From Candidatus Eisenbacteria bacterium (GTDB taxonomy: Bacteria; Eisenbacteria; RBG-16-71-46; JAFGJU01), in contig JAPLKG010000003.1 in NCBI GenBank assembly GCA_026388185.1, positions 62,001 to 126,000 of the forward strand: a stretch of 64,000 nucleotides of DNA. Direction: 5' to 3'. The notes beneath the pieces are model-generated. The model saw nothing but the letters and a program-made list of their open reading frames with translations, did not search any database and was not told where the DNA came from. This document shows positions 16,055-25,005 of the stretch, piece by piece (position 1 is the first letter of the stretch; each line of letters opens with the position of its first letter). A program made the translations under genes and the position numbers.

Positions 16055-17293
16055 TCACGCCCTCTCTACTGCGAGAGTCTTCGTGTAAACCTCCGTCAGG
16101 AGTCGGAGCTGTCCTTCGAAGGAATGTGATCTACGAATCGCTTCCTGCCCGGCTTGCCCCATGGCCCTGGCAAGTCCGGGATCAGACAACAATTCAGTGA
16201 TCGCCCTCGCCAATTGGCCGCTCTCTCCGGGCGAGACAAGAATCCCGGTCTCTCCGTTAACGACAATTTCGGGGACGCCGCCAACCGCGGTCGCTATCAC
16301 CGGCGTTGCCGCAGCAAGAGCCTCGAGGAGCACGTTCGGAAGCCCTTCCGTCAGAGAAGGAAGAACGAACAAGTCAACGTTCCTGAGAGATGAAGCAAGG
16401 CCCGGGACATGGCCAAGGAAATGAATCGAATCGGCGCACCCAATCTTTTCCGCAAGTCTCGCGAGATGGTCTCGCAGGGGACCGTCACCGAAAACCAAGA
16501 GTACTGCCTCCTTCTCGCTGGCGAGCACGCGCGGCATGGCCTCAATGAGGTACTCTTGCCCCTTTTCGGGCGAGAGCCTCCCCGCGGTTGCGATTATCGT
16601 TTTCCCGCAGAACTTGCTGAACAGCGCCGAGAGTCCGTCGTCCGATCCCGCGTCCGCCGGCACATCGCACTGCGCGGCCTCGCCTTCGTTTCGACGGTGC
16701 TCTGCGCGGTCATCCTGTTTCTCTCGTTCTACAGACACGGCATTGGGGACGAGCGAGACTTTGTTTTCCGGCAGACCTCGTGACGCCAGAACGTTCTGTT
16801 GCTCTCTCGAAACGACGACAACGTGATCCATCCGTCTCAGAAGCCAATTCTCGAGTTTGTAGTAGAGAGCAACCTTCAGATTCTCCCTCGTCGTCCCTCT
16901 CCAGAACGCAATCTGCCGCGCGGGAAGCCCCGCTCGTCCGACAAGACAGAGAAAAGTGGATCGATAGTCGTGCGTGCAAATCAGTTCGGGTCTCTGAGTC
17001 TTGAAGAGCTTTCTCAAACGAAGAACCTGCGTCGGATCGTAGGCGCTAATACACGGAACAGAGAAGGACCGTATCCCTAGAGCGTTAGCCCTCCGGGCAA
17101 GCTCTGTCTCCTTGCCGTTTTCGTAGAAGCTGCACAGTAGGGCCTCAATCTGAGTTCCCCGGAGCAGCTTCAGGTGCTCGACTATCTGCTTCTCGGGCCC
17201 CCCGAAAAAGTTGCTCGCGCGCACGTGCATTACTTTGACCTTGAGCGAGCCGATCATCCTGGACGAGCCGATTCCGTCGGCAGAACCAACCAT
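16055..17293 (-). CDS. GT4-family glycosyltransferase
   Basis: 412 aa, GT-B fold. The N-terminal KVKVMHVRASNFFGGPEKQI has the acceptor-side glycine-rich loop. The C-terminal half carries TAGRLSPEKGQEYLIEAM and the retaining GT4 motif LPSLTEGLPNVLLEALAAAT, followed by AVGGVPEIVVNGETGILV. Sugar specificity cannot be read. The start may be 12 codons later (MIGSLKVKVMHV). About 30 residues with Asp/Glu/Arg-rich sequence (KQDDRAEHRRNEGEAAQCDV) are inserted between the two Rossmann domains, which is unusual. Confidence 0.88.
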   Translation of the reverse strand: MVGSADGIGSSRMIGSLKVKVMHVRASNFFGGPEKQIVEHLKLLRGTQIEALLCSFYENGKETELARRANALGIRSFSVPCISAYDPTQVLRLRKLFKTQRPELICTHDYRSTFLCLVGRAGLPARQIAFWRGTTRENLKVALYYKLENWLLRRMDHVVVVSREQQNVLASRGLPENKVSLVPNAVSVEREKQDDRAEHRRNEGEAAQCDVPADAGSDDGLSALFSKFCGKTIIATAGRLSPEKGQEYLIEAMPRVLASEKEAVLLVFGDGPLRDHLARLAEKIGCADSIHFLGHVPGLASSLRNVDLFVLPSLTEGLPNVLLEALAAATPVIATAVGGVPEIVVNGETGILVSPGESGQLARAITELLSDPGLARAMGQAGQEAIRRSHSFEGQLRLLTEVYTKTLAVERA

Positions 17294-17343
17294 GTTCCTC
17301 TACTTTCAAACGTCTCCGGTCCACGAGGACCATGATCCTGACG

Positions 17344-19545
17344 CTAGCTACCTTTCGGTATTGAACCACTCCTGGGTTGCATCAGTCTCCAGTAAAGACA
17401 CCACAACTGTCTGAGCGCGTCCCTGAACAGGAATTTCTGATCCGCCTCCATTCTCGCGTGCGACCCCAGCCACGTACGCAGGTGAGAGTCCCTGAGAAGC
17501 CTCAGTATTCCCCTCCCGAGCATGGCGGGATCGTCCGACTGAACCAGCAAGCCGCTTTCACAGTCGGCCACTATCTCAGCATTTCCACCCACGTCAGTTG
17601 CGACGATGGCGGAACCGGCAGAGCAATACTCCAGCAGGGCGTTGGCGCAGCCCTCGCTTCTCGAAGAAATCACCGCCACGTCAAAGCCTGGAATCAGTGT
17701 ATGTGCGTCCCGCCTGAAACCGAAGAACGTCACTGCCCCAGCGATGCCCAGTGACGAGGCAAGATTCTCCAGCTCTTCGCGAAGCTCTCCCTCCCCGAAT
17801 ATGCAGAAGCGTGACAGGGGCTCTTCCTTGAAGACGACCGACGCCGCTGCGATAAACACGTCCACGCCTTTCACGTATCTGAGATTGGCTACCATCCCCA
17901 CGCAGAGTTCTCCCGGCTTGAGTTCAAGCCCCAGCTTGGCCTCGTGTGCCGGCAGTGCCACGCCCTGAGGCGCAACCATACCGTTGTGAATCACCAGAGC
18001 TTTGTGCCGGGGGATCTTCTCGTCTGCCCGCACGGATTCTTCTACGGCGTGCGAGTTGGAGAGAACGCACGTGGCGAGCGTATCGAGCATTCTGACGAAC
18101 ACTACCTGCGGCCACGTGAACGCGAGACTTCTGATGCCTCTCCTGCTGGTTATTATCACCGGTACTCGCGCCAGACGCGCCGCCAGAGTGCCCAGCACGA
18201 CGGAGTCAAAGAACGACAGGTGGACAACGTTTATTCTTTGCTTCCTCATCAGTCTGGTCAGACGCCACAGACCCGAGACAAAGCCGGGGTCGAGTAGCTT
18301 GGCGACTCCAAGTATCGTTACCGGGCATTTGAAATCGGACGTAACGACGCCCCGAAGGGTGCACAGGAAGGGATTCACTAGATCCCTGTCGGCGTTGCTG
18401 ATGGTGCTTTCGAGTTGAGTCTCCGTTCCACCCGCATATTGTGGATGCAGAGAGTCAATTACGTAAAGCACGTTGATTCGCCCGTCGTGCGCGGCCAGAG
18501 ATTTCAGTGTCCTTTCGCGTTTCGCACATAGGACTGACTCGACGGCGGAGAGACACGAAAACACAGGCAGCGGTAGTTCCTCGTATCCGCCGGGTGCCTC
18601 GATGCGCGGGAGAAGGAACGCGCCACTGGACAGCCTCACGACGCCACGCACGGTTGACAAGACCGCACGATACCCGGCTTCCCGAGCGAGAGAAACGTCG
18701 AGCGGCCGGAAATCCGCTCTTGTTCCACTCGGAAATGCGAAACAGTCCACCTTCTTCCCGGCAATTTCCTCGAGAATGTGCTTGGACGTGAGGAGCTCAC
18801 TCCTGGCCTCTTCTTTGGAGAGCAAGGAGAAGACTTCATGAGAGTGACTGTGAGAACAGATCTCCATCCCCGATTCAAGCAGTTGGAGTACGTCTTCCCG
18901 GGAGAGATAGAGTCGCGAGCAGGGGAGTTCCCTTTCCTTGACGTCGTTCACTCTGAGCAATTCCCTCACCGCAGCCTGCCTCCTGCGGGCAGGAAGATAT
19001 CGGAGATACGCTTTGAGTCTTATTACTGCGGCCCTCTTGAGCGGGAAAGTGCCGGTTTCGAGTGACTCAACGTAGTCAAGATACTTGGGAAGACGCACAT
19101 TCTCCAAGCAGGCCACGAGCTCCTCCACCAAATCGGTCCATATAACGAAGGAAGGCTCAAGTGTTTTTGTGACTATGGAAACCGCCGCGCTGACGCCGTG
19201 ATTTCGCAGAACGGGAACCGCATGAGTGAGAAAACTCCTTCTACCGTCGTCGAAGGTGATCGCAAGTGCCGGGGGCGTGAGTTCCCTCTTGCCCTCTATT
19301 GCGTCAAGTACGTGGCTCAGAGGAACCACGTTAAAATGTTTGGTGACGTAGCGGATACTCTCTTCGAGCGCCTCAGGCGAGATGCCGTAGGACAGTTCAT
19401 CGCCCCTGGCCCAGACGTCGTGAAAAGTGACGATCGACGCTTGCGGGCCGGAGATCAAAGGGCCGACACGCGACGTTACGAATGGAAAGACGCCCGACTT
19501 CTCGCCCAGTCGGCAAAAACCACGCACCATGCGACGACTTTTCAC
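17344..19545 (-). CDS. Polysaccharide deacetylase-glycosyltransferase fusion
   Basis: 733 aa with two enzymes in one chain. Residues about 35-340 form a NodB/CE4 deacetylase: ALAITFDDG at residues 93-101 with the catalytic and metal Asp, SHSHSH at 231-236 for the metal His pair, and FAFPSGT. Residues about 357-720 form a GT4 glycosyltransferase: NVLYVIDSLHPQYAGGTETQ, VGMVANLRYVKGVDVFIAAA, and VISSRSEGCANALLEYCSAG then ATDVGGNAEIV. No signal peptide is seen, so both act in the cytoplasm, perhaps on one lipid-linked sugar. It lies 50 bases upstream of the next GT4 gene. Confidence 0.88.
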   Translation of the reverse strand: MKSRRMVRGFCRLGEKSGVFPFVTSRVGPLISGPQASIVTFHDVWARGDELSYGISPEALEESIRYVTKHFNVVPLSHVLDAIEGKRELTPPALAITFDDGRRSFLTHAVPVLRNHGVSAAVSIVTKTLEPSFVIWTDLVEELVACLENVRLPKYLDYVESLETGTFPLKRAAVIRLKAYLRYLPARRRQAAVRELLRVNDVKERELPCSRLYLSREDVLQLLESGMEICSHSHSHEVFSLLSKEEARSELLTSKHILEEIAGKKVDCFAFPSGTRADFRPLDVSLAREAGYRAVLSTVRGVVRLSSGAFLLPRIEAPGGYEELPLPVFSCLSAVESVLCAKRERTLKSLAAHDGRINVLYVIDSLHPQYAGGTETQLESTISNADRDLVNPFLCTLRGVVTSDFKCPVTILGVAKLLDPGFVSGLWRLTRLMRKQRINVVHLSFFDSVVLGTLAARLARVPVIITSRRGIRSLAFTWPQVVFVRMLDTLATCVLSNSHAVEESVRADEKIPRHKALVIHNGMVAPQGVALPAHEAKLGLELKPGELCVGMVANLRYVKGVDVFIAAASVVFKEEPLSRFCIFGEGELREELENLASSLGIAGAVTFFGFRRDAHTLIPGFDVAVISSRSEGCANALLEYCSAGSAIVATDVGGNAEIVADCESGLLVQSDDPAMLGRGILRLLRDSHLRTWLGSHARMEADQKFLFRDALRQLWCLYWRLMQPRSGSIPKGS

Positions 19546-19555
19546 GTTCGAGATC

Positions 19556-20215
19556 TCACCGTCCTTTCGACTGGCTCATCCACATCTTTTCGGGTGGGAA
19601 GCTGAAGAAACTCAAACCAAGAAGAGCAAACCAAGAGATGACTCGCACCGGCTTGAAACTACATTTCTGATAGGCCTTTATTGACGCCAGGTTCTTGACG
19701 CGAATGTGACAATAAATCTCCGTGTATCCCTTCTCCTTCATGAGCCCGGAAACTCTATCGATCAGAAAGGGAGCAACGTTCTTTCCTCTCAGCCTCGGGT
19801 CCACGTAGGTATCATAGATGAAGGCCACGCCGGGCGGGAGGTCGAACTCTTTCTTGAAGTCCAGAACGTAGACTCGCTCGAACCCGATCTTCATGTATCC
19901 CACGATCTCGCCTTCCATTCTAACGTGGGGCAAGAGATGCCTTAGCTTCTCGGCAAGCTCTAGCTCCCTGGGGTCAACGGTTCCCGGCATGTGTTGTCTC
20001 AAGAGCCAGGCCGTCGTCTCCTCCGGCCGGGAAAAATCTATCTCGACCGGAGCCGAGGTCGTGTTTGCAGGAAAAGTTACCGACAAGTCCCTCACCATCC
20101 AGATCGCTCTCTGGTAGTTCCAGATTCTCCGACGGATTTCTCGCAGGAGCGCCCGTGCACCTTCGTTTCTGCGGGTCTCCAGAGCCCTCTCGACTAGCGA
20201 ACTGACCCAAACCAC
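19556..20215 (-). CDS. GNAT-like acyltransferase
   Basis: About 219 aa if started at GTG 20215. The frame is open to 20368 but that part overlaps the radical SAM gene. The C-terminal half shows a GNAT core: FIYDTYVDPRLRGKNVAPFL (acetyl-CoA loop R/Q-x-x-G-x-A/G type, here RLRGKN), then YTEIYCHIRVKNLASIKAYQ, the usual N-x-x-S-I-x-x-Y ending of the fold. It probably acylates an amino sugar or small substrate. The 20-base overlap with the radical SAM stop implies coupling. Confidence 0.72.
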   Translation of the reverse strand: MVWVSSLVERALETRRNEGARALLREIRRRIWNYQRAIWMVRDLSVTFPANTTSAPVEIDFSRPEETTAWLLRQHMPGTVDPRELELAEKLRHLLPHVRMEGEIVGYMKIGFERVYVLDFKKEFDLPPGVAFIYDTYVDPRLRGKNVAPFLIDRVSGLMKEKGYTEIYCHIRVKNLASIKAYQKCSFKPVRVISWFALLGLSFFSFPPEKMWMSQSKGR

Positions 20216-21342
20216 CTTCGCGGATTCCTCATGAAACGGTAGGTTCTCTCCAGCAAGAGCTGCCGGAAGGTCCGGTTTCTTTGCACTCCCAGAATGCAGT
20301 GCCTGCAAAAACCCGACCAAATCTTGCCAAGATTTCGTATGAAACTGAGATGCTTCTCGTTCCGCCATATCCGTGCCAGGTCTTCGTTCCGGATGTTTCC
20401 CAAATGATAGTCACCGAAAAACGGACAAGGCAGCACATTGCCGTAGGGGTCAACGGTGACCTTGAAGCGGGCGACGTAGCATTTCTTGTTGCCGAATCGG
20501 CCCGTGACCAGGTTTCGGGCCTTGAGACAATCCACGTTCTCGGTCATCAGAGCGATCCTCATGCCGCGCGCTTCCTTTTTCAGTTCACGCACTTTCCGCT
20601 TCAGCGTCCGGGCTTGTGCTTGATCGACTAAGATGGAGTCTCCCTGGAAAATGTAATATGGATTGGGTCTGATACCATTTATGCTTGCGTGATCGACCAT
20701 CTCCGGAAGGAATTCGCCTGCGTATTCCAAATGCATCAAATCCAGGCCCACAGCCTCTGCAAAGGATAGGACCTTCTCGAACGCGTCGACGTTGAACTTG
20801 GAGATGGTGGTGTTGCAGTGTAATAACGGGCGCTTCTTCTCACCTCGGGCTCTCTTGACCGCTTCTATGCAGTTTAGCACCTTGTCGTAGGAACCGTCTT
20901 TACCTCTTACGAGGTCTTGACTCTCCCCAACTCCGTCGACGGACAGCCACAGGTCATCCAGACCGGCTTGAACCAAGCCCTCCGCCGTGGCCCGATCCAT
21001 AAGATTACAATTCGTGACCAAATCGGCTTCTATGGGGTATTTCTTGATATGAGAAATCAAAGGAATCACGACTTCCTTTCGCAGAAGCGCATCTCCCCCA
21101 AAAAGCTCGATGTACTTTACTCCCAGGCCATAACACATATCTACGGTTCGTTGCCACTCTGCCAGGCTAAGCTCCTCCCCGGTTTGCCTCCTCTGCCACA
21201 TACTGCAAGTCTTACAGCCGGAGGTGCAGCGATACGTGATGAAGAAGAGCGCGTCTCGCGGTTTGACGAGATGGTAGTCTATCTCTCGCCGAGAAAGATA
21301 TCCCAGTTGCCGAGCGACTTTTCCGAAAAAAGTTGAGATCAC
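20194..21342 (-). CDS. Radical SAM/SPASM-like enzyme
   Basis: 382 aa. The CxxxCxxC cluster motif is RCTSGCKTCSMW (Cys39, 43, 46), and GGDALLRKEVV follows as the SAM-contact GGE-like motif. The C-terminal region has Cys residues in NKKCYVARFKV, GNVLPCPFFG and GFCRHCILG, which look like an auxiliary cluster as in SPASM/twitch enzymes that modify peptides or sugars. In this glycan locus it may act on a sugar nucleotide, or modify a small peptide. The substrate is unknown. It precedes and overlaps the GNAT gene. Confidence 0.85.
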   Translation of the reverse strand: MISTFFGKVARQLGYLSRREIDYHLVKPRDALFFITYRCTSGCKTCSMWQRRQTGEELSLAEWQRTVDMCYGLGVKYIELFGGDALLRKEVVIPLISHIKKYPIEADLVTNCNLMDRATAEGLVQAGLDDLWLSVDGVGESQDLVRGKDGSYDKVLNCIEAVKRARGEKKRPLLHCNTTISKFNVDAFEKVLSFAEAVGLDLMHLEYAGEFLPEMVDHASINGIRPNPYYIFQGDSILVDQAQARTLKRKVRELKKEARGMRIALMTENVDCLKARNLVTGRFGNKKCYVARFKVTVDPYGNVLPCPFFGDYHLGNIRNEDLARIWRNEKHLSFIRNLGKIWSGFCRHCILGVQRNRTFRQLLLERTYRFMRNPRRWFGSVR

Positions 21343-21414
21343 TCTGATTCCTCCGGCTGCCGGCCTTCACCGAGCCTCCGACAGAACCCCCGACGCTGCA
21401 AAGCGTGAGTCAGG

Positions 21415-22536
21415 TCAAGTGTTGGACAAAACCATCTTCTTGAGCCGCACGAGAATCCCGAACCTCCTGAGATAGTCTCTCAGTCTGAAGTCGAGCCAGA
21501 AAGGCATTCGCGCGTAAGCTCTGTTCTTCAGGATGTAGTACCTCACGTGTCTGTGGACCGATTCAGTCCAGCACATCTTGTAAGGATCGTCGTAACCCAG
21601 GAGGTCGTACGTCTTCAACCCTCGGTCGAACAGACTCTCTACGATGAATTGGTCCAACACGCCCCCCGGCGAACCCTGCTTGAAGCGTTCATCATATTCC
21701 GCCTTGAGACCGAACTCCGTTTGACCACTACGCAGGTGGTATTCATACGCTATGGGAATGGAATTCAATATCAATAGCCACAACACCAGGAATCGCTCCT
21801 GATTCGCCCATCTAGCTAAGTTAACGTAAAAATTCAGACTTTCCTTAGTGGAAAAAGCGGAGCTGCCTCTGCCGCCCTGCCAGCTTTTTCGGGTGACGTT
21901 CTGAATTTGCGCCAGCAGGCCGTCAAGATCGTCTATCTGTGAGTGCTCCTCTATTCTAAAGTCCCCCGATTCTCCCAGTCGCCGCTGTCGATTTCTCATG
22001 TTCTTTCTGAATTTCCTGGAGCGTGTGGCCAGAAAGCTGTTCCAATCGGATTGAATGGAAATGTAGGGGGACAGGCGGATCATTCTCTTGCCCCAGAGAA
22101 GCCGGGCGTCTCCGCACTTCTTCTCGATCAGATCGATGACCGGCGAACTCTCCAATATGTCTTCCAGCTTGAGCAGATCCCAGTTGTTTCTTCTCCACAG
22201 ATGGTCGAGAATCTTCTCCGCGCCGGCCGTATTGTCCGGCGGAAAGATGAAGTCGATCTTGGGCGACTGGTGGTTGGCCATGAATTCGATGATCCTCATG
22301 GGGAATCCCATGTAGGACCCTCTCGAGATCATCAGCGGAGCTATGGCCAGGACCTTCTGCTCCTGCCTGGCAACCAGAACATAGAGTTTTTTCTTCGTGC
22401 CGAAGCTGTCCCACCAGATCCTGAACCACTGATGCATGTAGAACGGCTTTTCGTCCGAGTGGCCGCGCAAGAGTCCGTTCCATTCGGATTCCAGTCGTAG
22501 AAAACTCTCGTAATCGGTGATTTCGACTATCTGCAT
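21415..22536 (-). CDS. CelD/BcsL-family GNAT acyltransferase
   Basis: 373 aa. The N-terminus has EWNGLLRGHSDEKPFYMHQW then FRIWWDSFG, typical of the CelD/BcsL (Acetyltransf_6) group; the C-terminal half has SIPIAYEYHLRSG and YDERFKQGSPGGVLDQFIVE, the donor-binding part. These proteins decorate extracellular glycans or peptidoglycan precursors, by analogy with cellulose and FemAB-like enzymes. Its ATG directly abuts the stop of the GT4 gene upstream (TAG then ATG). A paralog is encoded at 23657-24793. Confidence 0.82.
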   Translation of the reverse strand: MQIVEITDYESFLRLESEWNGLLRGHSDEKPFYMHQWFRIWWDSFGTKKKLYVLVARQEQKVLAIAPLMISRGSYMGFPMRIIEFMANHQSPKIDFIFPPDNTAGAEKILDHLWRRNNWDLLKLEDILESSPVIDLIEKKCGDARLLWGKRMIRLSPYISIQSDWNSFLATRSRKFRKNMRNRQRRLGESGDFRIEEHSQIDDLDGLLAQIQNVTRKSWQGGRGSSAFSTKESLNFYVNLARWANQERFLVLWLLILNSIPIAYEYHLRSGQTEFGLKAEYDERFKQGSPGGVLDQFIVESLFDRGLKTYDLLGYDDPYKMCWTESVHRHVRYYILKNRAYARMPFWLDFRLRDYLRRFGILVRLKKMVLSNT

Positions 22537-23670
22537 CTAATGGTCTAGAAGTTGACGAAAACACTCTCGATGACGGTCTATCATCTGCGTCAGAGAGAAC
22601 TTCTCCCGGACGATTCTTTGATTTGTCTTCCCCATCGCGTTTCTGAGTCCGGCGTCATTCAGAAGCAACGTGATCTTCTCGGCCAACGCCGCGGAATCGT
22701 CAGGCGGAACCAGGAAACCACCCTCTCCCTCTACCACGAGCTCCGGCGTGCCCCCGACCGACGCAGCTACGACGGGCAACCCGCTGGCCATATACTCCAG
22801 GATGGTGTTGGACAGTCCCTCAGATCGAGAAGACAAGACGCCCAAATCCAACACGTCAAGATAGGGAGTCACATCCTCAACAACTCCCGTCCACGTTACC
22901 TTCCGTCCTATTCCCAAGTCATCGGAGAGCCGTCTCAGTCGCCGAGTTTCTGCCGCTTCCCCGTCGCCCACTATCAGGAACCTGGCTTGAGGAACGTCCC
23001 CGGCCACTTGGGCGGCCGCGCACAAGAAGCCCTCGATATTCTTGATCGGCCGCAAATTCGACACTAGCCCCACGGTCAGTTCCCCGTCTCGAACACCCAG
23101 TTCTTGTTTGAGCTCGTTGGGCGACTTGTCGGTAACTCTTCCGAATTTCTGATATTCTATTCCGTTGTAGATGACGCCCACCTTGTCTCGAGGAACGCCC
23201 AGCTTCAGAATCAAGCTCTCCCTGACCGCCTGGCAGTTGACCAGGTAGCGATCCACCCTGGTACTCACTACTTTCAACGCAAGGATTCGACTGCGATTCA
23301 GATCGTGTCCCAGGTTGCGTTGGGTGGAGACGATTTTCCTCGCCCTACCCCATCTGGCGGCCATCACGCCCGCCAGATTCGAATCGGGAAAATAGGTTTG
23401 CACTATGTCGAACTTCTCGTTCCGTATGAAGGCTACCAGTCGTCGGATCTTCAGCCAGGCGCCGGGATTCCTGAAGGAAGTAATTCCTACGACGAACTTG
23501 GGACAGTCGAAGTAACCGGTCTCGATCCAAGAGCTGTGCCTAAGCACCGCCAGATGCACTTCAAATTCATTCCGATCCAGACCGTTGACGAGTTTCGAAA
23601 GCTGCCCTTCCGTTCCACCGCCAATGTGACCGACGTGATCGATGACGAACAGTATCTTAGTTCTTCTCAT
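22537..23670 (-). CDS. GT4-family glycosyltransferase
   Basis: 377 aa from MRRTKILFVIDHVGHIGGG; the open frame continues to 23844 but that overlaps the previous gene. The start overlaps the end of the CelD-like gene by 14 bases. Motifs: GGGTEGQLSKLVNG, VGLVSNLRPIKNIEGFLCAA, and the retaining signature VLSSRSEGLSNTILEYMASG with ASVGGTPELVVEGEGGFLV. It is similar in layout to the GT half of the fusion protein at 17344-19545. Sugar specificity is unknown. Confidence 0.88.
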   Translation of the reverse strand: MRRTKILFVIDHVGHIGGGTEGQLSKLVNGLDRNEFEVHLAVLRHSSWIETGYFDCPKFVVGITSFRNPGAWLKIRRLVAFIRNEKFDIVQTYFPDSNLAGVMAARWGRARKIVSTQRNLGHDLNRSRILALKVVSTRVDRYLVNCQAVRESLILKLGVPRDKVGVIYNGIEYQKFGRVTDKSPNELKQELGVRDGELTVGLVSNLRPIKNIEGFLCAAAQVAGDVPQARFLIVGDGEAAETRRLRRLSDDLGIGRKVTWTGVVEDVTPYLDVLDLGVLSSRSEGLSNTILEYMASGLPVVAASVGGTPELVVEGEGGFLVPPDDSAALAEKITLLLNDAGLRNAMGKTNQRIVREKFSLTQMIDRHRECFRQLLDH

Positions 23671-24793
23671 GAGAGACTTCCGATTTGTGTGGAAGGAACA
23701 GTCTTTTGATTCGCTCCTTGACCGGCCACCACACGAGCAAGGGCAGACCGGCCAGGCCGCGCTGGAAGCCGCAGAAAAGCACAGTTCGACGGAACTCCTT
23801 CGTCCAATGCCACTTGTACTCGTGTTCTCCGCGCAGGAAATCAAACTCTCGGACGGACTTTGCTATCAGGTCTTCCACAACGTAGCCAAGCATGGCCGCG
23901 CCCACTCGATTCTTCTCGAATTGAGGGTCATAGCCGGTCTGATAGTCATAGTACTTCGAACCATAAAGGTAGCCGTAACGGAATGCAACCGGACGCTGAT
24001 CGACCTCGAGGAAAGCCAAGTAGAGCCAACCGTTGCCGGCAATGACCTGAGACAGTTTGAGATGAAAGGCCAGGTAGTTCTTTCTACAAAAGTTACCCGT
24101 CTCACCCTTTTTCTGCCGTGACAGACGGTGCAGGCGAGCCGCCTGTTCAAAGGCGTGGGGCAGAGAAGCGGGGTCTTCTGCGAGAACGAGCTTGACTGCG
24201 GAGGAACTCTCCAGTTTCTTGCGCGTCCTCTTGACGGCGCTTCTCTTCTTGTAGGAATACGAATTCAAGAGCTCGTCCAAGCTTGAGGGCAGTCTCAAGT
24301 AAGGACACACATTGAAATTTCTCTGCCACACGAACACGTTCCCGCCGGAAAGGAGCTTCTTGAGCAAAGGCAAGACCGGGGAGTTTGCGTCTACATCTGA
24401 GAGATATAGAACGTCCCAGCTTTCCTTGTTTCTCATCAAGGCCTCGACTATTTCCGTCACTATCTCTTCATAATCCTGCTCGGCCACAATGAAATCCAAA
24501 TATTCCGGCGAAACCGGTGAACCGTACCCGATGAACTCAAGTAGTCTTACCGGAAAAAGACCGAGCGTCTTTCGTGAGCTTATCTTCAAGGGGGCAAGAC
24601 CGACCAGTTTCCCGCCGGCATCCCTGACCGCGACTACAAAAAGAACGGAGTTCGTCCCAAAAAATTCCCACCAGGTCGAAACCCATTCCCAGGTCAGAAA
24701 GATGTTTGCGTTGCTCCGGGACAGGAGCTGATTCCACTCTGCCCTGTAAGCTCCAAGCTCGTCAAAATTGGAAATGATGTCGGCGTGGAACAT
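23657..24793 (-). CDS. CelD/BcsL-family GNAT acyltransferase (second copy)
   Basis: 378 aa, same family as the gene at 21415-22536: YRAEWNQLLSRSNANIFLTW then EWVSTWWEFFG at the N-terminus, and RPVAFRYGYLYGSKYYDYQT then AMLGYVVEDLI at the C-terminus. It begins the minus-strand glycan block; 212 bases separate it from the protease gene. Two copies around one glycosyltransferase suggest two acyl additions, or two acceptor positions, on one repeat unit. Confidence 0.82.
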   Translation of the reverse strand: MFHADIISNFDELGAYRAEWNQLLSRSNANIFLTWEWVSTWWEFFGTNSVLFVVAVRDAGGKLVGLAPLKISSRKTLGLFPVRLLEFIGYGSPVSPEYLDFIVAEQDYEEIVTEIVEALMRNKESWDVLYLSDVDANSPVLPLLKKLLSGGNVFVWQRNFNVCPYLRLPSSLDELLNSYSYKKRSAVKRTRKKLESSSAVKLVLAEDPASLPHAFEQAARLHRLSRQKKGETGNFCRKNYLAFHLKLSQVIAGNGWLYLAFLEVDQRPVAFRYGYLYGSKYYDYQTGYDPQFEKNRVGAAMLGYVVEDLIAKSVREFDFLRGEHEYKWHWTKEFRRTVLFCGFQRGLAGLPLLVWWPVKERIKRLFLPHKSEVSHEKN

Positions 24794-25005
24794 GCGATTG
24801 CCTCAAGAATCCCTTACGCGTCGATCCATGGTCTGACTTTCCGGGGGGTACTATAACAGAGGAAGCCAAAAGCGAACAGAGGAAGATGCGTCACTCAGCA
24901 TGGCGGCGCCGGCTTGGGGACGTCGGCTTGCGGACATCGGTCTGATGATCGGAGGTGAATCGCTATCTCAGATCAAGAATCCGGGTGACGCCGGAGAGAT
25001 CTGTC

